From positions 26,455,265-26,519,264 of the forward strand of contig NC_088303.1 of the NCBI RefSeq assembly GCF_032854445.1: a stretch of DNA of 64,000 bases, in the 5' to 3' direction. The stretch comes from Liolophura sinensis (Eukaryota > Mollusca > Polyplacophora > Chitonida > Chitonidae). Shown piece after piece: positions 1-11,678 of this stretch. The position numbers and the translations under genes are program-made. How positions within the stretch are numbered: position 1 is the first letter of the stretch; every line of letters starts with the position of its first letter. The notes beneath the pieces were generated by a model, which had not been told where the DNA came from, did not search any database, and saw nothing but the letters and a program-made list of their open reading frames with translations.

Positions 1-397
1 AGAACTGACAGACTAGCTTACACGGTGTGCATCCCGCCGGCTATACCTGTACTAGTTACAGTGACGAACTGCTTGTCAGGCAACCTGCTTTATACAGCCA
101 ATGGTATCCTTGTACGACACACGTAACAGTTAGACTAATGATTTGCTGGACATTAGCCTATAGGTTTACTCTTCACGGCTGTGAAAATGACGCAAATAGA
201 TGTGTGGAGAAGTTTACATGCCAAGGGAGGTAAGATTTGTGCAAATGAGCTCATTTCAATTTTCGAACCTTCGCATTAATGATTTCAAGAAACAGCCATG
301 AAAGTCATCATGTAAAGATACCATCAAACTGGTAGTGGTAGGTTTGCGCCCACGTGGAGATATTAATGTAGACACTATTAAACCAATCGTAGTACAG

Positions 398-605
398 CGG
401 CGCAATGATCCAGGAGCCTCCTGCCAAGTCCAGATCGTGCAGACTTCCTCTTTGGCCGTACGTGGGATGGTCTTCCAACAACGTGCTGATGGTCGTGGGT
501 TTCTCGCTCTACCCGTTTTTTTTCTGTCTATAATTCTGACCCCGTCATATAAGTGAAATATTCTTGAGCACGGCATAAAACACCACTCAAATAGATATAT
601 AAATG
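398..605 (+). repeat. SINE-A, degraded copy
   Basis: This is a degenerate copy of the window's commonest SINE, called SINE-A here. It keeps the sequence after the tRNA-like head (GCGCAATGATCCAGGAGCCTC), the mid-element GGCCGTACGTGGGA and GGTCGTGGGTTTC blocks, and the tail block AAGTGAAATATTCTTGAGCAC followed by an AT-rich end. The A-box region is not convincing, so this copy is old. Identity rests on comparison with the full-length copies at 46996 and 52847. Confidence 0.8.
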
Positions 606-779
606 GTAAAAATTGCCAAATAGGTAAGAAATTACACAAGTATAAATGGGTTATGCTGGGTATAACAAGGCTCTGAGTGCTTTTTCTATTTTGCCGTCTT
701 TACTTCCATATGGATTATAGGCATTGTACATCGTAGTCCACAAAAATACTGTGTGGGCTAATCCATTTACGACGTTATT
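606..779. other. unannotated spacer
   Basis: No gene, array or element was recognised between the SINE-A copy and the 52-bp array. Confidence 0.5.
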
Positions 780-1245
780 AAGGCTATGGTGTTCACAATG
801 TTGTGTGGATTATGGTCTTCACAACGCTACACAGACAATAGTGTCCGCATTGTTGTGTGGAGTATGGTCTCCACAACGCTATTTGGACAATAGGGTGCTT
901 ATCGTTATGTGGATTATGGTCTCCACAACGCTACATGGACAATAGTGTCCACATTGTTATGCAGATTATGATCTCAACAACACTTAATTGACAACAGTGT
1001 CCGCATTGTTGTGTGGATTATGGTCTCCACAACGCTTTATGGACAATAGGGTGCTCGTTGTTATGCGGATTATGGTCTCCACAACGCTACATTGACAATA
1101 GTGTCCGCATTGTTATGTGGAATATGGTCTCCACACCGCTATATGGACAATAGTCTCCGCATTGTTGTGTGTATTATGGTATCTGTCACTTTATATCGAC
1201 TACAGTGTTCACGATGTTGTGTGGATTATGGTCCAAAGTGGACCT
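780..1245. repeat. 52-bp minisatellite with a hairpin in each unit
   Basis: There are about 8.5 head-to-tail units of 52 bp. The core is GTGTGGATTATGGTCTCCAC followed by AACGCTACATGGACAATAG and TGTCCGCATTGTT. Across the junction, each unit carries an imperfect inverted repeat in which GTTGTGTGGA pairs with TCTCCACAAC around a short loop. The first and last units are the most diverged. Short open frames here overlap on all registers and look incidental. Confidence 0.95.
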
Positions 1246-1902
1246 TGCTTGTCGAGTCGTTATTTGGGATGTCCCGAAACCATGTCTAACCATTTGGCTT
1301 TTAAAAGAGAGGTTTGTCAGACTCATGTATGAAGAGAAGTCTGATGGCGTCCCCCGTTCTCAGACTGGTTATAGCTCTACTTATAAACCTCACTGCCCTC
1401 ATATCGATAGAGTATATTTCTGAATACACTGATTCAAATAAAAAAACAAACATAAAAAACGATATTGTTATCCAGGTCTGAATTTAAATAGTTACACCAG
1501 TACCAAACATTTAAAAGAATGGTTAAATGGCCAGAGTCGATATATTCTGGGCGGCTTACCTAACAAATTTTAACAAATTTGTAGTGTTTTAAATCTGTTT
1601 TACATTTCCACTTTTGTCTGGTGTGACGCCAAGCCAGAACACATAACGTCATATCTTCTTAACGTATAGAGCCACATATGTGTTATGCTTTCGAACGGTT
1701 TTGACGTCATTCAAGCATAGATTATTTATTCGACATCATATCTGTATGCTCCAACGTCACATAAGGAATATCAACATGTTACATCAGGCAAATTTAAAAG
1801 AAAGTGCCAAAGTTTTGTTTTTTTCGGGACACTTCTGCTGGTTACATGAGCCCGTTGATATTCTTTACTATCTATGTATTCCAGCCTCAAAACTATGTCC
1901 CA
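1246..1902. other. no recognised feature
   Basis: AT-rich sequence with homopolymer A and T runs. No open frame of convincing composition, no tandem unit and no element ends were seen. Confidence 0.5.
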
Positions 1903-2035
1903 AACCTTCAGCAACCTGCGGATGGTCGTGGGTTTCCCCCGGGCTCTGCCCGGTTTCCACCCACCATAATGCTGGCCGCCGTCGTATAAGTGAAATATTC
2001 TTGAGTAGGGCGTAAAACACCAATCAAAAAAAAAT
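1903..2035 (+). repeat. SINE-A, 5'-truncated copy
   Basis: This copy starts in the middle of SINE-A (CAGCAACCTGCGGATGGTCG) and runs to the tail block AAATATTCTTGAGTAGGGCG, CACCAATC and a short poly-A. The internal sequence is close to the full-length copy at 52847, so it is relatively young but lacks the tRNA-like head. Confidence 0.9.
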
Positions 2036-2754
2036 CTGAAGGTTTTGTCTCAAGCAGACAAGCAGATTTATTCTAACATATTTAAACCATGTGCAAAATA
2101 ACAGAAATAAGAAAAATTTAAGTACATAATCTATAGTGTCTGCATGGTAGTATTATCCAATCAATGCCTCAGCACTCTTCATTTTCACTCTACAAGCACT
2201 CACTCACTCACTCTTGGCAACGAAATAGCTCTAAAGCGGGTTGTGTAACATCATTATAACAAGCGCCTATTACCTGTAGATGCAACAAATGCCACATCAC
2301 TTAACCAACCCATTATTGTCATCGGACGTTATTTGGTCCAACTCCCTCAGGTTCACTTACGGTTTTTTTCTAGCACGGTAATGACAAGCAAACTGATCCC
2401 TTTATCTTGAGCACGTGTCACGCGACAGCGTCAGTACCCCAGGTAACGATGTCACTAGTGTATCAAATAATTATTTACCTGGTACATTGATTTGACCTAT
2501 TAATCGCAATGCTAAAAGGGAATGGTCCTTAATTATCTTAAGTTACAAATTGCAATTTTCTCAGCCAAATGAATGAATGCAGTGTACTGATGTGCTATAA
2601 ATACGACAGTGTATGGGCAGTTTGATGTAGCGAATAGCACCAGCTACAGCAGAGTGCCACGAATATCAGAGAATACATCACGGTTGAAAAGTACTAAAGC
2701 ACCAAAGAGAAAAATTTTAAGAACTTCAGGCAGAAAATGATCAAATACCAGAAG
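2036..2754. other. spacer with a short ACTC run
   Basis: Mostly unremarkable AT-rich DNA. A short (ACTC)n run near 2205-2222 resembles the tail of SINE-B, but no SINE-B body precedes it, so it is treated as a simple repeat. Confidence 0.5.
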
Positions 2755-3080
2755 ATATGTCAGCTCGATAAATCAAACTGCAGAATATGTAGTCAGACTG
2801 ATATATCAAACAGCAGAATGTGTAGTCAGATCGATATATCAGACAGCAGAATCTGTAGTCACACTGATATATCAAACAGCAGAATATGAAGTCACACTGA
2901 TATATCAAACAGCAGGATCTGTAGCCAGACTGATATGTCAAACAGCAGAATATGGAGTCACACTGATATAGCTAATAGCAGGATCTGTAGTCAGACTGAT
3001 ATAGCAAATAACATGATCTGTAGTCAAACTGATTTAGGAAATAGCATGATCTGTAGTCAAACTGACATAGCAGATAACAG
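2755..3080. repeat. 33-bp minisatellite
   Basis: About 9.5 units of 33 bp share GTAGTCAGACTGATATATC plus CAAACAGCAGAAT. Units towards the right end drift to GCAAATAACATGATC. Because 33 is divisible by three, part of the array is open on the minus strand as an 11-residue repeat. There is no other sign of coding. Confidence 0.95.
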
Positions 3081-3894
3081 AACATACCACAGTATTGGAA
3101 CATGAAAGCCAATCGACAGGTTCAGAACATCTGGAACATTTCGTCTCTTAATGTGGGAATTCAAAAAAGTTGTCGGAAGTGTGTCACACAAAATAAAAGA
3201 AATATCTAAATATCTAGAAATATCTACATGCCAAATACAATATTGACATGGAACCAAAGCTGATTGCAATCAAACATCAAGTCAGCCGCCTTTGTCCCAG
3301 GAGTAGCTTCCACTATCACGTGTTTTCGCATGTACGGGCCTTGTGCCTACATATACCGCTGGTGTAATGTGGAAATAACGTTTATCATTGTTCTCTTATT
3401 AGTGAATGTCATTTGATAAAACAGATGGTCAGTTCTACTGCCAGGTGTGTGCCAGGTGTACATTACGTTAAACTCACCTTCAACAGGTGTTTAAAGGTTT
3501 CACCGCAGATATTTCCTCTACATAGATCTGTTCCACTTCGTCTGAATAATATTACAACAAACTTTTGGTTCTGCTTTAGGTTGTTGACAACAGGCCGGAA
3601 ATACATCTGCTAAAAATCATCATCATAAATCATAATAATAATAACTCCATGTATTTGTGCGAGAACTTTATGAAAGCGACAAAGTCGCCATCATTGTATC
3701 TTGGACAATTTACAATGCCCAGGTTTTCAATGTTGTGCAAGATATTTCACGACGACTGTATCCAGTTTTGGGTATATGGTTACAACGCATGTTATTCCTG
3801 GAGCTTCAGAACTGTTTCAAACCATCGACTATAATTCACTTACACACTGTCTGTTTCCATCTTTTTCCATGATCCGGAATTTGATAACGTTCAT
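3081..3894. other. no recognised feature
   Basis: This separates the 33-bp array from the reverse transcriptase remnant. The remnant might extend leftward into 3650-3890, but no recognisable RT motif survives there in any minus-strand frame I read. An (ATA/ATC)-rich run lies near 3618-3645. Confidence 0.4.
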
Positions 3895-5025
3895 CACGTT
3901 GATATATCGCGCTGCCGAATTTCACGCAGATATTACCCATCAGAAATTCGAGTAATTCTATAAACCATTCAACAGCCTAAGAATGGTAACCTGAATAGGG
4001 TTTCGTACTAAAAATGCCTTGGCTGACATTTATGAAAAGACGGCCTGTCTTTTGAAACACCAAAACAATCACCTTACTCAGGCGTTGAAGTAAATCTTGA
4101 TAAGGGATTGTGGTGTAGAAAGTTGAGAAGTCCAAGAAAGATTCCATCAATCTAAAGGCATTTGATGGAATAATCCTTACCCTTTAGCATGTTGCTACCC
4201 AGGTAAGAGTAATTTACAGTGTAAAAATTTAAGCTATCCTGTAAGCTATGTTGAAACTATAATTTTTAAGAATGTACATCCAGCTGAAGCCTGATTGTTT
4301 CACTGTCGCACAACAGTTCTTTATCTAATCCATTAGATACAAGTTTGGTTGTATAGTTTCATTACCCCACAATACATCGAGCATTTACTTGAGGATGTAT
4401 GCACTTTTGGATTCCAGTAAAGTTGTGGTATATTGGTGTGAAGGGCAGGTACAGATGATCTCCCGGCTCCAGAATTTAGGTCGTTTTAGCAGACTTTGAC
4501 TTAGCGGTAGTTGCATAACAATATAATATTGTTAGGAACGTTGTCCGCAGGAACAACGACGTATTTTCTCTGACGGTCATCAAGTGCCTTTTTGCACGGT
4601 AGGGTCCTTCAGGACTTGTATGCCCGTCACAAGAGCATTAGTATTGGTATGGTGGATTGTACACACAACCGTTTTCTTTACTATCGCTCAAGCCAAGTGT
4701 CAAGAGCTGAATGTAATTCTACATTGTACCTTGTCCCGTATTTGTCATCTGTCTATAAGTCGAACCCCTCATAAGCAGATTTCGAAGACTTGTTTACAAG
4801 GACAATAGAAGTCTGACGGCATCTCAAAATCTTCCGCTGCTCTCTTGTAATTAAATATTTCAAAAAACAACTGGCTTAGTATATTGACAGGAAATTCACG
4901 GCCGCTCTCCATGCTGAAATAATTCAGCGCTACATTGCAAACCTCTGCATCAACTGGTATTCGTGGTATCTTGACTAAGCCAAGACCACTGTCAAGGTAT
5001 TTTAATTTTAAGAGCAGTCTGGAAT
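3895..5025 (-). pseudogene. decayed reverse transcriptase (Penelope-like type?)
   Basis: Read on the minus strand, three blocks appear in the correct N-to-C order for a retroelement RT widespread in marine invertebrates. VVVPADNVPNNIILLCNY is at 4510-4557 and matches the usual V-P-A-D-K-A-P-N-N block. FSTFYTTIP is at 4103-4129, the RT motif preceding the first catalytic region. LEFLMGNICVKFGSAIYQ is at about 3900-3960 and normally lies just before the G-I-P-M-G motif. The blocks sit in different frames, with in-frame stops between them and at least two frameshifts. The Y-x-D-D catalytic motif and any endonuclease domain were not found. From memory I assign it to a Penelope-like or related RT lineage; the exact family is uncertain. 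It cannot encode a working enzyme. Confidence 0.75.
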
Positions 5026-6146
5026 TTGGACTGTTCTGACTGATTAATCAGATCGAAAACATACATCTTGACATACACGGACCACATGGGGAGCTACAGA
5101 AAGTGTAGAAGTGAATGTGACTTCTGTAACCACTTTACTTCATGTTTGAATGGAAAATGCGCAGAGTGTGCATGATATAAGTTGTTTTAGACAAACCTAT
5201 ACCATGTTAGAGATGCATATTATATTGCCAATGCCAATAACAATGTATTTTAAGCCATAAGGAAATAATGAAGCAAGCCCCTACACCTAAAGAAGTTCAT
5301 GGTTCCAATGTTTATTATTTGAATACTGAATTGTTCTCAACTATTGGTCCGAGGCTGAAAAAATTAGCAGTTGTTTTTACGTGATTGATTTTCTATGGCT
5401 ATTTACCCTTACATGTAATTTTTCGGGTTGCCTTTCCAACATACTGTTGATCATATTTTTTCCCATGAAATCAAATAAATGAAATTTGATGACGTACAAC
5501 TAAGATTAACATAAGACTGAACACAGTATGAGTTACCTGTCAGAGACGAATAAAATAAAATTATTAGCGGTCAAACAGTTCTTTTGTGCACACTTCTTTA
5601 TAGTAAATTTGGAACATTGGGAAGTATGTGTTAAACAGTCGCTTAGTTGGATTTGTAAGGTTTTGATTTGAATCCCTTGGTTTGACGTATGTTGTAAAGC
5701 AGGAATTTTAATGGAAATTGGTCTTAGTTGTGGAATCTTTTAGTGCCTCCCCCTGTGAATCAGCACCACAATTCAAAGCAGATCATCGGTTTGCGTCATT
5801 AGAACAGAACCGATATATCTGTGAAGGCCTAGTGTATAGGGGCCAAAGGATCAGACACCGACGCACTGGGTATGACATAAGGAGCATTGAACGTGTTGAA
5901 CATTAAAATAAAATATGAAATATATATGTATATACATGTGCGTGCTTTTGTGTCTATCCCACACACAGGTTAAAAAATAGACCTTGAGATATCGCAGTTC
6001 AAAGTATACCTTAATGGCGCCAACCCTATTTTGCCTTTAAATCACATACATGTAGCCACTTCATGTTTCCGATTTCTTCAACATGGTGTATAACATGGTC
6101 TAGTAAGAATCCCAGATTAAAAGTATATTTGTTGAGTTACTTAACT
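5026..6146. other. no recognised feature
   Basis: AT-rich DNA with a short TA-rich run near 5915-5940. No open frame, element ends or tandem units were recognised. Confidence 0.5.
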
Positions 6147-6284
6147 CATGAGAAAACATAGCTGTGGCCGTTTCCACACCTCATTCCGAGCACATGAGAA
6201 AAGATGGATGTGGCCGTTTCCACACCTCATTCCGAGCACATGAGAAAACATGGCTGTGGCCGTTTCCACACCTCATCCCGAAAT
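6147..6284. repeat. 46-bp tandem triplication
   Basis: Three consecutive 46-bp units begin CATGAGAAAACATGGCTGTG and continue GGCCGTTTCCACACCTCATT. The first two and the third differ at only a few bases, so the expansion is fairly recent. Confidence 0.95.
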
Positions 6285-6944
6285 ATCCAACGTTATATTA
6301 TTGTCTTTTCTTTCAAGTAACATGTATGCAAGCATCTTGTGGGCATCATTGTGTACACGACATGAACGAGAACTCACCCCACTCCGCAGTCGTGCTAATA
6401 AAGAAACAAAGAACGTGTTGAACTGTAAGTAACTTTTGACGTCATTGTGCAGAAGACGTTTAACGGCTTTCTGTTCAAGCCAACAACAGGTGGGACGAGA
6501 AAGCGTGTGATGGGAGCAGAAAACTCGTCCTGCTCCAGTTCCATTGCCGTTAATGATAAAAGCGATGTAAAGTGCGGCATAAGACATCGAACAAATAAGT
6601 CAATATTTATGAGGTCTCAATATAGTATGTGATCCATTTGACCAAGAGAAGAGGTACAGATCTGAGATCTACTGTCACACATACATATGTATATATATAA
6701 TTTTTCTTAAAGGATCAGACAGAAAGATACTTCAAGAGAAAGTAGGATGCTCAAATCTTCCAAAAACTGTCATACTGCACTTGTCTCTTGTGATTTCACC
6801 AAATAAGATGTAAAATAAAATGTAGTGAGTATATGGCTTGTGTGAATCGAGGCAGCCATCTTGAGAATTTTATGCAATCTAACACTTTGTTACATAATTG
6901 CGATGCCTAGGGTGCTTCGTAGCCTTTACCTATTCACTCTACGG
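6285..6944. other. no recognised feature
   Basis: Apart from a small TATATA-rich patch near 6685-6700, nothing identifiable was seen. Short open frames on both strands overlap each other and have no family resemblance. Confidence 0.5.
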
Positions 6945-7175
6945 ATTTATTTATTTATTTATTTACTTATTTGATTGGTGTTTTACGCCGTACTCAAGAA
7001 TGTTTCACCCATACGACGGTGGCCAGAATTATGGTGGGAGGAAATTGGACAGAGCCTGGAAGGAACCCATGACCATCGACATGATGCGGCGGGAGAGGAA
7101 GTCAAAGCGACTGCATTGGTGAGAGGCTCCTGGATCTTTGCGCCTTGCTTGCACGCTAACCACCTCGACCACGTT
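6945..7175 (-). repeat. SINE-A, near full length, minus strand
   Basis: It begins with the reverse complement of the tail, (ATTT)n then GATTGGTGTTTTACGCCGTA. It continues through the middle blocks to the reverse complement of the head, ending GCTAACCACCTCGACCACG, which contains the A-box. Several internal substitutions indicate moderate age. Confidence 0.9.
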
Positions 7176-7485
7176 TGCTATTTACAAACGCCTCACTAAG
7201 CGCTAAAATGAACGACGTACGTATTTGTGTATTTTGAACGGCTTGGCTAAGTAGGTGAGATAAATACGGTGTGGGCCGAGACAATGTGCTGCTGTCCAAC
7301 ATAATTTTTGATGATGCCTTTACATATTTCACGAGCTGGTTTCACGTCTGTGGTGGTCAGTAAATGACACGAACCTGCACCAGAGTACTCTATTAGAAAT
7401 AGCCCTTCGGTTGCACGCGAGTAAGTCTCAAAATGATATCTTATGCAATAGCTTAGTGTTATCAGCTGTCACTTCATGGAGTATT
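7176..7485. other. no recognised feature
   Basis: Spacer between two SINE-A copies in opposite orientation. Nothing recognised. Confidence 0.5.
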
Positions 7486-7624
7486 CCTCTCCGGCCGCAC
7501 GTGGCAAGATCTGTTAGCAGATGGTGGGTTTCCCTCGGGCTATAAGCGGTTTCCTCCCACCATAATTCTGGCCGTGTTCATGTAAGTGAAATATTCGTGA
7601 GTACGGCTTGAAACACCAATCAAA

Positions 7625-7655
<31 letters not shown>

Positions 7656-7668
7656 AAAAATAAATATC
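7486..7668 (+). repeat. SINE-A, 3' portion with long AAAT tail
   Basis: It starts at the CCTCTCCGGCCGCACGTGG block and ends at CACCAATC followed by about ten AAAT repeats. The head is missing. The long, nearly pure tail suggests tail slippage after insertion. Confidence 0.9.
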
Positions 7669-7919
7669 ACGGTCAGTGAAAAATTCCTTAGGGATGCCGA
7701 AGATTTATGTCCGCACTAACGAGGTCAGCAAGAAGGTTGATGTTAGAAGCCACCACTTTGGATGAAATGGGAAGAGTTAATTGGTACAGTTCTTGCCCCA
7801 TAAGAACTAACTGTATGAAAGTTGACCAGCAGGTAGAATCCTTCCAGAGTGGCGGTGCATTCTATCGTACATTACCGAATCTCGCGGCGAACTCTCGCGG
7901 CGAATCCTCAGATACTCAG

Positions 7920-7965
7920 CGGGTGACCCTGTAACCTGTGACCCTGTAACCTGTGACCCTGTAAT
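7920..7965. repeat. 15-bp tandem repeat
   Basis: Three units of 15 bp (GTGACCCTGTAACCT), the last partly diverged. Confidence 0.9.
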
Positions 7966-8447
7966 CTTGGAGAAAATTTCTATCATTTGACGCCGGCGTA
8001 CTGAAAGATTTCTTCACGATGATAAATGTATACTGATTTACAAGTCACAACTTTCATTGTTTCAGGAAATTAATTCTTTTGGATGTCCTACTTAACTGAA
8101 TTGTAAAAAAATAACTAAGCTGAGTCAATAGTGTAGTTTGACTTTCTTTCGAAAAACCTTCAAAAGCAATGAACACAAATGTAACAACGGCATCCACTCG
8201 GATTGCATTCGAACTTTGCAAACCGCCATTTTTAGATCACGTGAGTCCGTTTCTAGAGTAAATTTAGCTGCTCTTCCCGAAATGAGGATAATCCTTTTTT
8301 TCAAAATATAGTGATGTACATGTACATCTTCTTGGTTTCATTTCATATGTGTCACAATATTCAAGACGATGCCCTACGGCCGAACAGAATCGCTCAGTAA
8401 AGTTTGGCTTGCTGTCGTTGCGCCAGGTACATTTGTGTTAAGTGTGA
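7966..8447. other. no recognised feature
   Basis: Ordinary AT-rich sequence between two short arrays. Nothing recognised. Confidence 0.5.
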
Positions 8448-8620
8448 CGTTATGGTCTTCATTATTCACGAATACCACGTTGATCTTAATTATTCACGAG
8501 TACCACGTTATGGACTTCATTATTTACCAGTACCACGTTATGGTCCTCATTATTCACGAGTACCACGTTATGATCTTCATTATTCACGAGTACCACGTTT
8601 TGGTCTTCATTATTCACGAG
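8448..8620. repeat. 30-bp minisatellite
   Basis: About six units of 30 bp (one of 28 bp) are built on TTCATTATTCACGAGTACCA plus CGTTATGGTC. The period allows two plus-strand frames to stay open as 10-residue repeats, which I read as incidental. Confidence 0.95.
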
Positions 8621-8733
8621 TAGCAAGGTGGTATGGAATCAGAATTATTAGAATATGGTAGCGCTCAGTTTTGTCAGGTTGAGGACTGCACAATCGAAAA
8701 GACTCGAGTACCAGGGCAGTGAATGACAGAATT

Positions 8734-8882
8734 CAGAGCCCTGTTTTACACAGCGGTGTACGACGATTTTTTTTTATCGTACATTTGTCGCACGATATTT
8801 TGCACGTGATTATTAACGTACCATTGTTCTATATGGTCGATTATATCGTAAAAGTACGACATCTTTGTAAAACACGGCCCTG
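8734..8882 (-). mobile_element. 149-bp palindromic element, copy 1 (MITE-like)
   Basis: The ends are inverted repeats: CAGAGCCCTGTTTTAC at the left and, reading inward from the right, CAGGGCCGTGTTTTAC. The interior is itself rich in inverted GTACGA/TCGTAC motifs and matches two other places in the window, 21836-21968 and 32964-33085, here in the opposite orientation. There is no open frame. Small size, terminal inverted repeats and multiple copies fit a non-autonomous DNA transposon. No target duplication could be fixed with confidence. Confidence 0.8.
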
Positions 8883-8992
8883 ATCTGCGGTTCTGAAAGC
8901 TAAGCTTGGACGAATGAAAGCAATCTCAGATCTATCTTCAGCCCTGTATAGACACCGTGCACCCTTCGATAAGAATCTGAACAAAGCGTAAA

Positions 8993-9310
8993 GGATTTCC
9001 TTTGAATAGGTCCAGAGATATGACTATTACAACAAATACGCAAGTTGAGCAGATTATTGTGCAAACGGATGTAAGTGTAGATCTGAAAAGACCGAAGGGT
9101 TCATGTTACAATAAAACTGTCTGCGAATTCTTCATGGGTTTCCTTTGAATAGTTTCAGAGATACACGGTCACAAAATAACAGGCACGGAGTTACGCAAGT
9201 GAAGCTAGCTATTATGCAAATTAATGGAGTCATAGACATAAAGAGCCCAAAAGTCTCATGTGGAAATCAAAATTTGATGATATCAGGGAAAAGTGCATGA
9301 ATTTCCTTTG
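8993..9310. repeat. diverged tandem repeat, period about 143-161 bp
   Basis: The block TTTCCTTTGAATAG followed by TCAGAGATA and later ACGCAAGT recurs at about 8995, 9138 and (first part only) 9299. The intervening CAAATTA and GAAAAGACC/AGAGCCC sequences also match. These are two diverged units and a fragment, probably an old tandem duplication or two adjacent insertions of the same dispersed repeat. Confidence 0.7.
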
Positions 9311-11678
9311 AACAAAAGATATGTCCGTGACGAAGATGATGATGGACAGACGGAAACGGCCATGACGAAATCGTTTGGAATTTCTGAAACATTTAATATC
9401 GTCCTGAAAATTCTGTTTTGTAAGATCTTCATCGGCACGAACGTTTATAATAATCATAGACGTCTTCCTCTTAGAATCTATACAGAAAAACCCAGAGGTT
9501 CAACAGCGATCTGAACTTTGGATAATCTTCACTTGGAATTTAATTGTCACATTTAGAGGCCAGATGCGGCTCAGAGTGAGAAAGATTTGTTTGGTATCAG
9601 GCAAAAGGCGGTTGTTTAGGTCACTCCAGGTACAGTTTGGAGTACCTGAAGTACTTCAATAAAAAATCAAGTAAATGATCATTCAGGGGTAAAAAGTGAC
9701 TTCATTCTGGGTTCAAACGGATTTAAATCGGTGTTCCAAACTGGGGAGAAGACAAGTGCCGGTTGTTAACCGCCCAACACTTTAGACAAAGATATTGTAG
9801 CCTACCGCGCTTTTTATCAATAGTTCTATGGATATTATACAACTGAACATTCACGGAATCTGATTCATGAACTACAACGTTGCGTATAACAATGTTATAA
9901 CGCGGAATGCTCAACACGAAACTACTCCCCTCCAATAATACAGACTGATGTACACTTCCTCGAGGTCCGTCAGCTAAGTTAATTGAGATTGTGATCTCAT
10001 CAGAGTAAAGAACTGAACTTTACGGCACTTCGTAATTCCAGTTGAAGTAGCGCAATACCCGAACAGGACATGTTACCTGAAAAAATCCTCTGTCATCCAG
10101 AGGGAACTTAGGGGCGATTTATCTAATCAATTACGGTCGGAGCCAGAAAATGATTTTACGGCCTCAGGAAATTGTCTTTTAAGAGCCTTATTTAATTAAA
10201 TAGATTGTTTCAGAAACCACGAGATAAAACATGCCATAAAGTGCATTTCATCTGGACCAAATATGTTTTTCAGTGAAAGAGCAAGAGCAAGTAAAGAGTG
10301 GAAACTTTAAAATGTGACTATATGGAAGCGGTCTATAAAAATATTTCATTTTAACCAAAGATCGAATAAAACACCATTCTGGTCTAAATTAATGTACATT
10401 ATTCATGAATATCCCTTATGTGTCGGTTCTTTAGAGAGATACGTTTCAAAAAAACCCACAGACCAAACAACGGATCTTTTACGGGGTTTTGCAGTTGTTT
10501 TCGTTAATGGAAAAGTTCTTTCAAACTTCGCAACTGCATCCAATATGTGCTAAATTGTCTTGGACAAAAATAGGCTTGAACGGAACCAGGATCGACGTTG
10601 TTTGACAGAGGAGGAGGAGGATAGTCTAACTTGATGAAATTTTACTCTGTAATAACATTTTATATGTGTTATATGTTATATTATAATATAATATTTTTCT
10701 GTATAGATAAACAGTTCCTTTTTGACGGCAAATTTTCAGTCTATTACGTAGTAAAAGTACATCACCTTACATTTTTTTGCAAGCAAAGGACACTGCATGT
10801 AGACAAGGGGAACGAACATCAGCATGATGGAATGAATGATCGAATGCTTGGGGTTTAACCATGTACTCATCATGATGGAAAGTTACAGTTTATGCGTAAT
10901 TTCAGTATACTGTAATTCTAAAGCAGTTACTTGATTTTGGACTGCAATTTTTGTAGATTTACTCTATGTACTTTTTTGGCGGGGGGAGCGGGGTGGCAGA
11001 GGGGGAGTATTTACTGTACTTTTATTTGTCGTAAAATACTTTACTTACAAAAACTGGTTTAGGGAGTATAAGACGTATTTTCATGGTGAGTGTGGAAGTT
11101 GATAGCGGGCGAGCCGGCAGATTGAGTCCGACTCAATCAACCATGACAACGAATCTATTATGCAGAGCTTTAAAGTTTTATGGAATTTTTGAGGAAACGA
11201 GCGGTTGTTTGTGTTTTCTTCTAAACCGCTTCAATGCCTTACACAGCCCCGATACTAATTACGCCTATTTTTAGCTCACCGTGAGCTGCCACGTCACGCT
11301 ATGACCCTCATTTGATAATAGATCGCTTGCTTCCAGGCGGGCGTGTGTCAGATATTGAAAGAATATGGTGCAAAAAAAAAAAAACTGTGATTAAAGTTCA
11401 TTGGCAGTTACTATTGCGAAAGCAAGTGGTAAGTAGCAGCTGAGAGGAAATATTTTACTAAGAACAAGCTGAGAGTTTGTCTGGGTTGATTTCCCAAATT
11501 GATTGAGATGTGAGTTGTATGGAATCCCGATATGGTCATCTTGGTGCTATAGCTTCGTGCCAACGAAGGGCGATGGAAAGATGGTACGATGGTACGATGA
11601 TGGTCATATCCGGCTTCCATGCAATTGTGATTTCTCCTTTATAGCCATATTAGCGAAGTTTATTTTACAACTACAAAG
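9311..11678. other. long stretch with no recognised gene
   Basis: About 2.4 kb of mostly AT-rich DNA. It contains a G-rich patch at 10978-11004 and a short A run near 11365. Open frames are under 80 codons with no family resemblance. No inverted-repeat element or tandem unit was detected. Confidence 0.5.

Noticed and set aside
2205-2222. SINE-B tail
   Set aside because: Only the ACTC run is present, with no SINE-B body beside it.
10963-10990. Possible fourth copy of family X (TTTACTCTATGTACTTTTTT)
   Set aside because: Only about 20 bp match, and the sequence beyond is an unrelated G-rich patch.
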